Shown: in pieces, positions 1 to 11,824 of the stretch
How positions within the stretch are numbered: the first letter of the stretch is position 1
How the letters are laid out: every line of letters starts with the position of its first letter
DNA from: Rhinopomastus cyanomelas
Taxonomy: Eukaryota > Chordata > Aves > Bucerotiformes > Rhinopomastidae
Length of the DNA: 64,000 bases
Reading direction: 5' to 3'
Assembly (NCBI GenBank): GCA_013400115.1
Contig: VXBP01004071.1
Coordinates: forward strand, 478,965 to 542,964
Made by a program: the position numbers and the translations under genes
The notes under the pieces: model-generated
What the model saw: the letters and a program-made list of their open reading frames with translations, nothing else
The model's database searches: none
Told to the model about the DNA's origin: nothing

Positions 1-1576
1 GGTGACCCAAAGCAATCATCACCAAACGGTTGTACATCACCCTGTCCAGACCAGGGAGGGGATTTGTTCCTGGGGGGAGGGTTGGACCAGAAGTCCTCAC
101 CTTGTGGAAGTTCATCGTCCTCTTGGCAGTGCCAGTGTGGTTTGCGGGCTAGCATTAAGGCTTGCTAGTCTCTGGAGGTGACAGGTTGTCTCCTAAGGGT
201 TTTGGTGCCTTGACTCAATGGCTTTTAGGTTTTGTTGATAAAGCAGCAGGTCTGTTGTCACAGGCACCATGGATGCACTTTCCCTAGCTCTGATGTTTCT
301 CATAGTCTGGAATTGAGGTACAGAGGGACGACCATAAGTGCACACAGGCCTGAACAAACCCTGTTAGTGCTTGTCTCTGCTGCAGAGGGAATGGTGAGTC
401 TGTAGGGTGAGTCTGTAGCCAGTGGATGCTGGAAGATATTCTGTTTTTAGGACTCAGTTTTGCACCTGCTGTTAAAGATGTTTGCCTAGGAGAAACAGTG
501 GGCAGTTGTGTTTGCCGTGGGATTTATGACCATTAGACCTCTTCTGTGCCCCAGACCTTTGCAGCCCAGCAAAGTCACCGTGACCTCTGGCTACCCTGGC
601 ACTGTAAGACAGTAGAAGTCTGTTTCTGACAAATAAATATGGGAATCTTTGGCCTGGTGCATATGATGTCAACGAGTATAGAGCATTTCTCGGTCAGCTG
701 TAGCCACCTAGTCAGGATGTCCTCATCTACTGTATCTGAGCTGAGCTACTGCTAGATCTGGTGAACAGCAGGTTCACATTCTGGTGCATATTCCTTGCTC
801 TGACAGCCCACAGCTGATATAGAGGAAAAAGTTCACACCAGCTCCTCATCCAGTGAAAGGAAAATTAATTCTTCTGGCTTTCAGGACCGTTGTCTACCTA
901 CAAAGGGCTGCACCGCTGCGCTGTGTAAACTCGTGGTGGTGTTCAGTAAATATTATGCTTTACCGGTAGCAGGTCTGGCATTTCTGCTGAGTTATGTACC
1001 GTAATGTTTGAGCACCACAGGCTGAATTTTGATCTTCAATAGGTGGGTGCACTGTAGTGAACGCCTGAAGAAAATTGGCCACTAAACTTGCAGGTTCCTG
1101 TGCACAGTCAGTGATTGTTGGAGGCGTCAGTTGATGCCCCATAAAGTATGAAATTAATTTTCAGGTGCGATAAACAATATTTCAGCCCTGACCGGCTTGA
1201 CGGAAGCTTCATCTTCCAGCAGTAGATATTGAAATAGGTTGCAGGATTGCATTTAAGAAGGGATTTGTTCTGCCTGTCTTCAGTGGAAAGGAAGCTCATA
1301 GAGCTGCGCCCAAGCACTGGTGATACAGCACTGTGCCGCTTCGTCTGGTGATGCCTCAGGTCCTGCTCTGCAATTGGAGGTTTGGAGTTGTCATTAACTG
1401 TCTGACAGCTTCCTCCTTGTGGAAATCAAATGGAGAGAGCTTTTTTTTCCTGTGGAAAGCTATAGCAGAAGACCACAGCAAGACCAGTAAACACTTGTTC
1501 ACTTAAGGAAAAGGTCATCAAGACTGTACCAGCAGTAGCTAACCTAGTGCCTGCTCCTTTGTTTTAACATATTCAG
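1..1576. other. Non-repetitive stretch, no gene recognised
   Basis: I see no CR1 tail, terminal repeat or recognisable exon here. Open frames are short (70 codons or less) and read as random translation. A short stretch near 80-110 faintly resembles a CR1 3' end but is too weak to call. Confidence 0.5.
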
Positions 1577-1946
1577 TTTAGAGAAGAGAAAACTCCAGGG
1601 GGACCTTAGAGCTGCCTTCCAATCCCTGAAGGAAATCTACATGAAGGCTGGAGATGGACTTTTCCCAAGGGAATCCAGCAATAGGACAAGGGGAAATTGT
1701 TTGAAACTGAAGGAGAGGAGGTTCAGTCTGGGTCTTAGGGAGAAGTTCTTCAGTGCAAGGATGGAGAGACTCTGTAACTGATTGCCCAGAGAGACTATGG
1801 GTGCCTCCTCCCTGGAGGTGTTCAAGGCCAGATTGTGTGAGAGCTTGAGCAATCAAGTCTGGTTGAGAGGTGTCACTGCCCATGGCAGGGAGACTGAACT
1901 AGATGATCTTTCAGGTCTCTTCCAGTCCTGGCCAGTCTATGATTAT
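1577..1946 (+). mobile_element. CR1 LINE fragment, 3' end (5'-truncated)
   Basis: The copy starts in the ORF2 C-terminal region ('GAGAAGAGAAAACTCCAGG' corresponds to the usual 'leader of the KRR-LRGDL' segment). It runs through the conserved 'CCCTGGAGGTGTTCAAGGC' stretch and the 3' UTR ('GAACTAGATGATCTTTCAGG') and ends at 'TCTATGATTAT'. It carries substitutions and stops in all frames, so it is an old, dead copy. Its 3' UTR ('GAGAGGTGTCACTGCCCATGG') matches that of the copy at 17615-17935, so the two belong to one subfamily. Confidence 0.9.
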
Positions 1947-3364
1947 ATCAGGTCTGCCTTGCCTTGGAAGAGAGTTTGTGAAGTCTAAAAGCATGGTAGG
2001 AGCATACCCGGAACCATCCCCAACATGAAGCAGCCTTTGGCATTAATGACTTCATGCCAATAGCTCTGTAGGTCCCAGAGCCAGGCTCTGGATAAGAAAG
2101 TTTGGTTTCAGAGCCATGCTCACTGCTCTTGCTTGGATTCAGAGGCTGGGAAATGATAAGTAATGTATTACACAAATTTAGCTCTCCTTTTTTACTCTCA
2201 TGTTTATAATTGTCAAAGGTTTGAGCCTTCTGAAGTAATAAGGTTAAGTGGCCCTCTCTGACCTTAGGTGAATAGGAAAAATATAGCTGTGTGAGACTCG
2301 GGCCATTGCACCTCCCCGGTGAAGAATCAGAGTCGTTTGAAAAGCCTGTTAAATTATCCTGCTTAATGCTGGGAGCTCACAAGGTGACTTACAGGGCTGA
2401 AAAAACAGGAACATCCATAACTGTGACTACTGCAATCCAGAAGTCGGTTTGCCTCGTGCATGGGTTAACAAGAGTGGTGGCAGATGAGCTCCTACGGCCA
2501 TCATCTTGCCGAGCGTCCTGGGTGCTTGCTCCATGGCCAAGCTGAAGCTGGGTGACACTGTTACCCCAGTTGCTGTGCAGATCCCAGGCAGCTGAGCTGT
2601 GGTCACAGCCCTGAATTTACAGCAGGTAGGTAGTGTGGAGCCTGGCCAGGCTGCAGCATGTCTTGCTGGCTGGCAGTTGCCTGTTGTCCCTCCAGGCAGT
2701 GAGATGCTCTGCTTTAGGCCAGAGGTGGCAAGAACAAAGGGCTCTGAAGCTGAGGCCCTTGGGCTTGGGAATTACTGCTCTTTGCTCAACAGTCTGAGGA
2801 AGAAAAAAAACGTGGGGGTTGCCTTTTAGATGCCACCTGTCTTACCCAGTTCAGTCAGAGACAGGCAAAGTATAACTGACTGATGTGAAGTTTGATTAAG
2901 GACTTGGTAGCCAACATGTCCTCCTGGTGGAAGGAGAGCAAGCCTGTTGCTGATTTAGCGCCTGCTCCATAGAAACGTGGAAATGACACCAAGAAGTCAT
3001 CGTTTTGGCTCTATTTCAGCTTGGCCTTATAGAACAGTGAGTTTTGTCTTGAATAACTCATTGTGTGTTCCAGGTAGGGTTTCAGGAGAGGAAATGTCCT
3101 TTTGTCCTTGAGTCTAGAGACTTGAAGATGAATCAGGCACTCCCCACTGTTGGGCACAGATCAGGCTGTGCGCCTTGGTGTAGGAGCCATCAATCTGGTC
3201 TGTGCTGGGTGAGACTTGGGTTCAGGGTATTTCCAACGGGATGACTTTTCTGTACACTCTTCTGTTATTTGAATGATCTGCAATTACAGAAATTCCTGCT
3301 CGCAGACGTATTTGCTAGAACATTTGAGAAGGAAGGTTCACAGCAGGACTGAAATAGACTTGTC

Positions 3365-3391
3365 GGAGCGGCGCTCAGTCGTAGCCGCTCC
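3365..3391. repeat. Perfect 8-bp inverted repeat, CpG-rich hairpin
   Basis: GGAGCGGC (3365-3372) and GCCGCTCC (3384-3391) are exact reverse complements around an 11-nt loop. The arms and loop hold several CpG dinucleotides, which are scarce in the surrounding DNA. The function is unknown; it may be chance or part of a conserved element. Confidence 0.5.
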
Positions 3392-5261
3392 CCTATGCTA
3401 GTGAAAAGCTCCTTCAGCAAGCACATGGAATAAATTGGCATCGTTACTTAGAAGCCAGATGGAGCAGAAATCCAGATTAAATAGAACAAAGTCAAGTCCA
3501 AAGAAATTTAGAGTGAAGGCAGAACGCGACTTAAAGGGAGCCCCGCATTGCCCTTAAACTGAACGATCATTGTTCCCCCACTTCCCCCTCCCCGAGTGCT
3601 GATCATCCCGGTGGGAGTTTTGGTATTGGGTTCATTACAGTGGTGCAAATGAACTCCTCCTCCAGAACTGAAGATTCAACTCCCAAAGCCAATCAGCAAC
3701 ATAGGGATCTAATTTCCCCTCTGCTGTCTAAATAAAATGCTGCTGCAGATGGAAGGCTCCCTAGAAGCTGCTGCTGGACCGCTTCCACCTTTTTATGAAA
3801 GCTGCACTCAGAGCCGGCACAGCGTACAGGAACATAACCCATGGAGTGCCGTGAGCCCTGGAAAATATGTGAGGGGAGAGAAGCTGGGAACAAGCTTGGA
3901 GATGCAGGGCTGGGCATAATGATAGAAGAGCAAAGTATTAATATTTCAGAGCACAATCTGCTTTGCAGAATGCGAGGGGGCTTGGGGGAGGAAGCAGATG
4001 GAGGGAGCTGGGTCTGTGTTTCCCGAGGAGGTGGCATTGTGTCTGTTGCTGTGTTAGTCGGAGTTCTAAATATTGAAACAAAAGCACAGAAGAGAGAGGC
4101 TGGAATTTGAATCCAACGATTTACGGTTGCTTTGCAGTTTGGGATTAAGCTGGAGCTGTTGTCTTTCAGTCCATGCTGGCGTTTTGGCTGCGTGCGCCTG
4201 TCGTGTTGCGTCCTCTTCACACTGCTGCAGACTGCCAGGGACCCAGAGCCCTCCTCAGAGCTCATCGCATCCCAGTTCATGGCACTGAATCCAGCCTGGC
4301 ATTAGCACACAGCTCTGGAGATGGCATGGCAGCCACTTGCATGGAGAGCACTGGGCTCCTAAACAGTTGTTGTTCTTGCCTGTGCCCAAGGGTGTGTGCA
4401 GGCAGCCAGCCATCTCTTGGAGAAAAGTTCACTCCAGAAGATCCAGACCTGCAGGATCCACTGTCTAGCAGGACTCCTAAGGACTCTTGATCCTCTAGTT
4501 TCTTTATGGTTTGCAGATTTTCACTCTCTGGGCTAAGCAGAGATACAATTCAAGTTATATTCTCTGTGTCCGGGGCAATGCAGTAAAGTTGCGCCTTAAG
4601 TTGGGTCTTCCAAGTTATTGATGCTCTGCTGTGGTCTTTAGGTACCAATGGCTACCTAGGAAGCAACTCCTTTTCCTCTTAGGATGGGCATAATGTTGAC
4701 AAGAGCTGCTGCTAAAAGTTGTCTCTTGACATGGAGAGACTGGAATGGATGCAGACCAGGGCCTGGTTCAAAGTTTGCCCCAAACCAGTAGAATAATTGC
4801 TGGTAGATCTCATGAATACTGGTTTGGCCTGAGTTGGCGTGTTCCTGATGGTTTGAGTTGTACCTGCACTTTTATATCTCTGAAAGTCAGCTCTTCAGCA
4901 ACAGAGTTGTTTGAATTTGAGCCATCCTGTTTGTTAGAAGTGATCTTAAAAAATGTTAATTAGCCTCCTGGAGCTGAGAACTCGGTATCTACTGTAGACA
5001 ACTGTTCAAGAGCAGAGCTTCAGGTTATTTGACATGAGAGACAGATGTTCTGTGGTTGCAGCACTGCCCTTTGAGTTGGAGCTGCTCACTGTGTGTGATA
5101 TCTCCCAACAAGGTCCTGCATGGAGGGTTTTTTGGTGCCAGCACTGGCTGTGATCTTCCTTGGTGAAATTGCACACAGCCCTACGCCACTGTGAAGATCT
5201 GCCCTGGGACTGCTGGCTGTAAACATCACATTGTCCCACTATTTACATTAATGAGAGTGAT

Positions 5262-5305
5262 TTACATTTATATAGCTCCTTTCATCCCGAAGGATCTCAG
5301 CCTCC
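5262..5305. repeat. Possible ancient interspersed-repeat motif
   Basis: The stretch 'ATTTATATAGCTCCTTTCAT' followed by 'AAGGATCTCAG' resembles a motif I remember as widely dispersed in vertebrate genomes (TTTATATAG, then CCTTTCATCC, then AAGGATCTCAAAG). I cannot name the family from memory. A weaker relative is at 52035-52072. Confidence 0.3.
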
Positions 5306-6183
5306 TGGACTAGAATACCCTGCTCCATCACAGTAATGTAAGTTGGTTTTGATGTGAGGCAGCCAGGCAAGAAAAATGTACAGGGATGTTTCCTTGTTGT
5401 CCCGAGCAAGAGGGGTTATGAGGAGATGTTCAATTAGTCCATCTTATGCAAACCTGGCTGGAACTTGTAACTGAGATCTGGCCTGAAAGACCAGAAATGG
5501 AGAGCATGGTGGTCTTGTGCTTCATCTGCTGTGGCGAGAGAGGCTGAGATACCCTTGTGATGGTTCTCAAGTATCTCACGGAAGCTTGGGTGACTGCACA
5601 AGGTCATTTCTAACCAGAAAAGTGTTTCTATTGCCCAAATGTTCCTGTAAGAATCCCTAGCTGTAAGGAGCACGTGCCTGGTACATCTCCACATCCTTAA
5701 CAGAGGGATGCAAGCACTCTCCACAGGGATGAGATAAGGATGGGAGTTAAACTTAAGTGCAACACCCTGTGGGGAGAGAGCTTGGATCTGTGGAGATTGT
5801 CCTGGATGAGGTCCCCCATTGTGAACATCTCTTTCAGACTCTTCACCACCCTGCACTGCCTCTTGTGGAGCTGAATGTCACAGCGAACACACTCTTTCTC
5901 CTCAGGGCTGTCTCCAGAAGAGATGTTTAAATATTCATTTGCTTATTTTTAAGTGTATATTTTAAATACTACCAACATTTGCAGGGAGCATTTGTAAACG
6001 AAGACTCTATTAGAAAGTTATTTTAGTGCATTGATTCATGAGGCAGCTTCAAAAATTAATGAAGTAAATAGGACTGAGTGCCAGGAGGGATTGGGACATC
6101 TCAGTGGCACCTCCAGAGCGGAGCAGACATTTTGTTAGAAGGCAGTAACTCCTAAATGGAGTCTCCTGATCTCGGCTGTGCTG

Positions 6184-6264
6184 ATTTGTCCTGCTCCGGC
6201 AGAGGGGTTGGACTTGATGATCTCTTGGGTCCCTTCCAACCCCTAACATCCTATGATCCTATGA
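6184..6264 (+). mobile_element. CR1 LINE, 3' UTR fragment (family C)
   Basis: 'TTGTCCTGCTCCGGCAGAGG' is followed by 'GGTTGGACTTGATGATCTC', 'CCCTTCCAACCCCTAACATC' and two octamers CCTATGAT. It is the same subfamily as the nested copy at 14963-15176 and the copy at 7758-7850, judging by the shared 'CCTAACATCCTATG' ending. Confidence 0.85.
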
Positions 6265-7191
6265 TTAAGACACTAAAACAGGCTGCAGAGGTGCTTTGTG
6301 TGTCTTTAGGATGTCCTTGTTTCACCAGTCTTCAATGTGATCTTACTTCAGTAGGGATTAAGTGAGCTGCGAAAATATACCTGGGTGGCAGGAGAAGCAG
6401 CGGTCCTTTGGGCTCAGTTCCCTGGGCTGTCCTGGAGGTCCAGGGGGCTCTTTCTGGCTCATGGAGCAGCACAACCCTTCTTCATGGAGTGATTTTAAAT
6501 GTGGAGCAAGTGCTGGAATCAGCACAGCAGCTGTGGGCTGGGGTGACCAAGGGGTGAAGGCAACACTGCTGAGGGATTATTTCTATCAGGCTAAAAGCAG
6601 CAGTGATTTAAATGGAGCAGATTGTGGCAGGGAGGGCAGCTCGGAGTGATGACTGCTCCAGTGTAGCCAAAGACCAGCCCATGGTGTTTGGTTTGGTTTA
6701 AGGAATAAGTGTTGTCAATATAAAATGGAAAAAGAAGAGAATTGAGTCTCTCACCTCCCAGCTGGGTTAACCTCAACCAGAGCGAGGCGGTTTTGCTCTG
6801 CAATGAACAATATCTGCACACGGATGGAATAATTTATAAACAGCTCTCAGTGTAAATTCCAGTGTAGACAATTTTCTTTCCTTAGGCTGCAGTAGGATCT
6901 TCCCCTAAACACTAACCTGTGTGTTTGGCTGTCTGAAATATGGAAGAGCAAAGTGTTCCAGATGAGATTATGGACCAGACCAACCCTCTTGGTGATCTCT
7001 AAGGAAGCAGCAGCACACGTCTGCAGTGGCCCCTGCCCCCAGTCTCTGCTTTGCTTTTGATGCCGAACTGGTTGCACGCAGGCTGCTGCTCCTGGCTGTG
7101 TGATGTGTTCCAGGCTTGACAAACAGCCCCTGTTCATTGTGTTTTGCACAAAAGTTGCTTTTCTGTGCACTTGATGCAAATCTTGAAAAGC
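6265..7191. other. Non-repetitive stretch, no gene recognised
   Basis: No repeat tail, exon or RNA gene was recognised. An octamer motif ATGCAAAT lies at 7174-7181, just before the G run. Confidence 0.5.
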
Positions 7192-7236
7192 GGGGGGGGG
7201 GGGGGGGGGGNNNNNNNNNNNNNNNGGGGGGGGGGG
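7192..7236. repeat. Poly-G tract interrupted by a 15-N assembly gap
   Basis: G runs occupy 7192-7210 and 7226-7236, with N at 7211-7225. The true length is unknown. A homopolymer G tract of this size would form G-quadruplex structure and stall sequencing, which explains the gap; an artefactual G run is the alternative. Confidence 0.95.
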
Positions 7237-7757
7237 AAGGCAGCTCTCCTGGGGTTATTGTTTTTCCCAGGTAGCTCTTGACCTTGGATGATAGTTGGTG
7301 TGGTTTTCATTGATACCAGTGGGGCTCAGATTTAGGGGTACAGCCCCCTCCTCCCACTACATCTTTTGTTATTCTCCGTTAATGAATGATAGGAAGTATC
7401 TGAAAGGGAGGAGGATTCTTTTCGTTCTTTCAAAGCTGGTGGGATCTGTGCAGCTTTACAGTTTGCAGACAGCTCTAAGGGTAATGGGAAGCACGTCACA
7501 GCCCTGTCTCCGTAGCACGGCTCTAATTGCTGTTGATTTGCTGCTTGATTTCATGCAAGATGCTGGGCCAGAGCTCTCCAACCTGTCCACTAATGAGCAC
7601 CCAGCCCCCGCAAAAGTGCAGACCCAGCACACGCTGGGCTGTTGGTGTTGTCACTCTGTCAATAAACCTCCTATTAGGTTTATTCCACACTTACCTCCAC
7701 ACTTACGTTCTCTAACAGTCCCAGTGCACGTGGCAAAGGAGGTGGGGTATGTGGTTA
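7237..7757. other. Non-repetitive stretch, no gene recognised
   Basis: A 180-codon open frame starting at 7295 runs through this stretch and ends inside the following CR1 copy in non-coding orientation. It shows no domain and is most likely chance. Confidence 0.45.
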
Positions 7758-7850
7758 TCATAGAATCATTGAATGTTAGGGGTTGGAAGGGCCCTCCAGA
7801 GATCATTCAGTCCAACCCCCCTGCCAAAGCAGCATGACCCAGGTCAGGTC
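7758..7850 (-). mobile_element. CR1 LINE, 3' UTR fragment (family C)
   Basis: On the - strand the fragment ends in the CR1 tail (read on + as 'TCATAGAATCATTGAATG'). It is preceded on + by 'TTAGGGGTTGGAAGGGCCC', 'GATCATTCAGTCCAACCC' and 'CCTGCCAAAGCAG'. The 5' truncation point is near 7850. It is close in sequence to the nested copy at 14963-15176. Confidence 0.9.
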
Positions 7851-8033
7851 TATCCTCCTTGTAGAAACAAGAGGAAGTATGCAACTTCATTAAGGTCTTA
7901 CAGTAAGTTGATAACGCAGCTGAGAAATTACTTCCTAACCTCCTAAGTCTGTCTTTATTCCAAGGCTGTCCTTTCTATCTCTGTAACATCTGTCTTTTTG
8001 ACTTGCTGAGTGTTCTTTTGCTTTGTGTGTGCA

Positions 8034-8392
8034 CAAGCCTGGAGAAGAGGAGACTCGGGGGGACCTTCACCCTCTCTACAGCTCCCAGTAGACAACAACT
8101 CCCAGTTGTGGTCAGGTGGGGGTCAGGCTCTTCTCCCAGGCAGCTAGTGACAGGATGAGAGGGCAGAGCCTGAAGCTACCAGGGGAAGGTTAGTGTGGAT
8201 GTTAGGAAGCCCTTCCTCATGGAAAAGGTGATCAGACACTGGAATGGACTGCCCAGCGCAATGGTGGAGCTAGAGGTGTTTAAGGACAGAGGTGCTGTGG
8301 CACTTAGTGCTATGGTCTAGGTTGTGGTGATTATGGGCTGGGCTGGATGATCTTAGAGGTCTCTTCCTGCCCCAATAATCCTGTGATTCTGT
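8034..8392 (+). mobile_element. CR1 LINE fragment (family A)
   Basis: It begins in the ORF2 C-terminal region ('GGAGAAGAGGAGACTCGG') and carries the family-A signatures 'TCAGGTGGGGGTCAGGCTC', 'GTTAGGAAGCCCTTCCTCA' and 'TGGAATGGACTGCCCAG'. It ends in 'AATAATCCTGTGATTCTGT'. Sister copies in the same orientation are at 26794-27098, 35972-36346 and 45163-45545. All frames contain stops. Confidence 0.93.
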
Positions 8393-11300
8393 CTTTCAGA
8401 TGAGAATAAAATGTTACCTAGGCAAGACTTTGAGGCTCTATTCTTCGGGGTTAGTTATAAAGGCTTGTGTACAATTCAAACTTTGTGGCCAAGGTTGCAA
8501 GGAGATAAACACAGGTATTTTATCAGTGCTCTAACTCTCTGTTAAAACACTTCTCTTTGTGCCTTTTGAATCATGACTGCAGGTGCTAAGAAATGTCTAT
8601 TAATGAATATAGCAATAATTAAGTGTTACCTTAACAAATCGGTGAAGATCACTGTCCAAATTGCAGTTTTCTGATGTAATAGATGATAGTCTTGCTGTCC
8701 CCACATGGCTTTCCTTTGGCTCAAAGGGGTTATGCTGTTAGCACTCTGGGGAGGGTTGTCCTGGTGACATTTGGGGTGGCACCGGATACAGTGTAAGGCT
8801 CGTGGTTGCTCAGCTCAGGAGCTTTCCTTTTTAAAATGATTTTGGGCAGCATAAGTGGAGTCAGGAGCCCTCTGGGATCTCATCTACCAAATGGATATGT
8901 TGGGTTCAGAAGCTGTGTTTGAGAACTGGGGGAACTGACTTTGCCACAGTGTTTTTTCTGGGTTTGTTAAACACTTTTAAGTTAGAGGAGCAGAAGAGCT
9001 GCTGAATTATCTGGTCCGCTGAGCTGATGCGCTGTGAAAACTCACTTGTATTTACATCGTGTTGGAAGTTCATCAGAGGTGCAGAGCCCAGCGTGGTGCT
9101 CGAGAGGGAACGGAGCGTGTCTTGGGTTCCGCATCACCGCAAGGGATGCAGAAGAAAGGAGGAAATCAGAACACACTTCACACATCAACAGAGGAATTCT
9201 ACTGTTTCTTGGTGGGGCTTTGTGATTTCTAGAGCTACTTTCTCTTCCTATAGTTTGAGCCATTTCTCCTGCTGACTGGTGAGACTGCACCAACCTCTCC
9301 AGTGCAGTGGGACACTGCCAGTAGTAGTTTAACAGTTCAGATGGTCCCATGCAGCAGTGGATTGCTCAGTAACTTTGCTTGTGTCAGTAGATCCATCTCT
9401 TCCAAAAACAAGCTGCAGTATTTCATATCAGTGTTTTCTGGCTTCGGGACTGGTTTTGTTTGACTGGTTTTGTTTGGTTGGTGGGGTTTTTTTCTTTAAA
9501 AGGGGGCAGAGTGCTTTCTATAAGAAATGGAGAGTTGTAACCAAGAGTTTTATTACCCTTCCAGTGTTGGCCTCTTCTGTCTTTACAAATGCACTGAAGC
9601 CACAACTCTGCATAAGAAAAATGGATTTGTCACTGAATTTTCATGCTTCACCCCTGCAGAAATGTAAATGTTTTCCTGGGCTTTAGGACTGTGCCTTCCA
9701 GCTTGGATTTAATGCTGATCATTATACTTTTAGAGCAGGTTACGTAGAAAAATAGAGCCACGGAGCAGATCCGAAAGGCAGCGGTCTTGCTTTCACTCCC
9801 ATTTTGTTCTGGTGAGGATGCTGAATATTTATTAAGAAAATTCTACAATCCCACTTTTAAATAAGGGGAGAAAAAAAAGCAATGGCTTGTGTATTTTAGA
9901 AAGGACCAGCTGTAAACTGCAGCTGTTGGGCTTAGTAATATCCCATACAGGCTGGTGTTGGGAGAAGAAGGAGCAGTGCCCATCGAAGGGAGCTGCGCAG
10001 CACCCTGTGCCTGGTCTGTGCTTGATGCTCTGTGGAAGGAGCATCCAGGGTATTTTGGAAATAAAAGCATTGCTGGTGGTACCTGTTTGTGCTGAGTAAC
10101 AGGGCGCTGCAGGTGGGTGTAGCAGGTTCTTGTGGGACTTGCAGTGATGATTCTTTGCCATGTTAGAAACCTGATGTTTGTTCCCACCCCATAGTATTTG
10201 CATGCTTTGGAGAGGGGCATTAGTGATGGGAGTTGCTGTGCACCTCTTAGTTCCTTCTGCATGTTCCTGCTCCATGGGGGGAATCTTCAGATGGCTCCTC
10301 TTCCAGTTTCCTAAGTTATTTTTATTTCTGTGTCAGCATGAGTCTATGGGGTTTTCTTAAGAAGGAGGTTGGACTCCTTTTGGGGTGTATGTTGCATTTC
10401 AGAGGTTGGCAGCAACAGAAGAGTTAATTTGCTCTTTGAACAAAGCAAATTTGACTCTGACATTGAAGGGTGGCTTTTTTGGGCTGATAGGTCTGAACAC
10501 CTTTCTGTTTTGTTTGAGCACCTCTGGCTAGGAATTGGCCAAACCATGTAAAACAGTGTTACCCTAAAAGCAACCCAGTGTGACATCTGGGTGGTGATTT
10601 CTCACTCAGATTCCAGCTTACAACTTTTAACTATGCCAACAGCTTGGAAGCAGGGTGACTGTGGTACATCTGCTGCACCCAGGGGGTTTGGTTTTGGTGC
10701 AAGATAAAAACACCCCTGTTCACTGCCTCGTCTTTCTCTCTGTTGTGTGCTCAGTGCTGCCTCACAGCACTGAATTTCAAGAGGGGAAGAGCTACCTCTA
10801 TTTGCCCTTTCTGCAGGCCATGCAGGACCCTTGTGGGCAGTGGGTTTGTGCTATAAACCTGAGGTGGTGTGTGGGTGCTCCTGTCATTTCCTCCCACAAT
10901 GCAAAGGCTAGGTGATCCTTCCTTCTTAGCTTCCCACTCTGATCTTGTATCCTACACAGAGCTGGGATCAGAGGATGTGGCTCTGTGGGAACAGCCTTGA
11001 TGGCCTTGTCCTGGCTTCTGGACGCATTCTTTGGTTGCCCCCTTGTGTGGGGTGGAAGTGCTGGATCTCCTTTTGGAGGAGACAAGGCTGCAGTAGGAGC
11101 AGCTCCTTCTTAGAGAAGGCAGCAGAGCAGTCATCCCCATCTCAGTCTTCTAGATCCCAGTGCTTTGGACTGCAGGAGGGAAGATTTAGAAACTTTACTC
11201 ATGGCCCTTGTTGCTTGGGCTCCTTGGACAACCCATCGCTGTGCCCCAAAGCATTCACTTTGTTTTCCAAAATAACCCCTCTCTCTCTGGTTTCCCTTCT

Positions 11301-11730
11301 GCAAACACGGTTGTCACAGTTGTCTCAGTGCTGCAGCAGGGAAACTCCTTGATACCTTCATCGTTTATGTGAAGCAGCCCTGCAAACGCCTTTACATCTG
11401 AAACTGGGAGGCTGGGGTTCATTGCAGGGCTCCGTTCCAGGCCAGATGATGTTACAGGATGGCAAAGGTGTTTTGCTCTGGTGTGTGTTTGTGTAGCCTG
11501 AAATGAGAAAAGACTCCAGGAAAGCGGGGTGAAGGCCTTTGGGTTAGAAAACCCAAACCTCAAATGTTTAATGACTTGACTTGGTGGGATGGGTGCCACT
11601 TAAAATAGAAACCACTTATCTCTGTTTCCTTTTAAAATGCATCCTGTGTCCTGGTAGGTTTCTTACCAGGCTTCAGATCAGTGACTTTCCTGTTCAAAGC
11701 CCTTTTACTTTCAGCAAAAGACAACAGAAA
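8393..11730. other. Long non-repetitive block, no gene recognised
   Basis: This is 3.3 kb without recognisable CR1. Several open frames of 100-147 codons on both strands (for example near 9832-10275 and 10945-11352) are low-complexity or random in appearance, and I recognise none. An octamer ATTTGCAT is at 10196-10203. Confidence 0.5.
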
Positions 11731-11824
11731 ATGTTCAAGGCCAAGTTGGATGGGGCCATGGCAGGTGTTGGAACTAGATGGTGTTTAAGGTCTTTCCAAT
11801 CCAGACCATTCTGTGGTTCTATGA
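11731..11824 (+). mobile_element. CR1 LINE, short 3' fragment
   Basis: 'ATGTTCAAGGCCAAGTTGGA' is followed by 'TGGGGCCATGGCAGG', 'GGAACTAGATGGTGTTTAAGG' and 'CTTTCCAATCCAGACCATTC', ending in 'TGTGGTTCTATGA'. These are the end of ORF2, the 3' UTR and the octamer tail. It is diverged, and its 5' border could lie a little upstream. Confidence 0.8.

Larger units (their letters stand above)
1947..6183. other. Long non-repetitive block, no gene recognised
   Basis: This is 4.2 kb without a CR1 copy. Overlapping open frames on both strands around 3693-4490 (up to 195 codons) show no domain, no compositional sign of coding and no family resemblance. The block holds a small CpG-rich hairpin (3365-3391) and a short possible ancient-repeat motif (5262-5305), both listed separately. 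It could be intronic or intergenic. Confidence 0.5.

Noticed and set aside
80..125. Possible CR1 3' end ('GGGTTGGACCAGAAGTCC')
   Set aside because: Only about 20 bp resemble CR1, there is no octamer tail, and the downstream text does not continue the match.
3693..4280. 195-codon open frame on the - strand
   Set aside because: It has no recognisable domain, its composition is not coding-like, and competing frames lie on the other strand. Frames of this length are expected by chance in 64 kb.
7295..7837. 180-codon open frame on +
   Set aside because: Its end is translated from an antisense CR1 tail, so the frame is partly repeat and most likely accidental.
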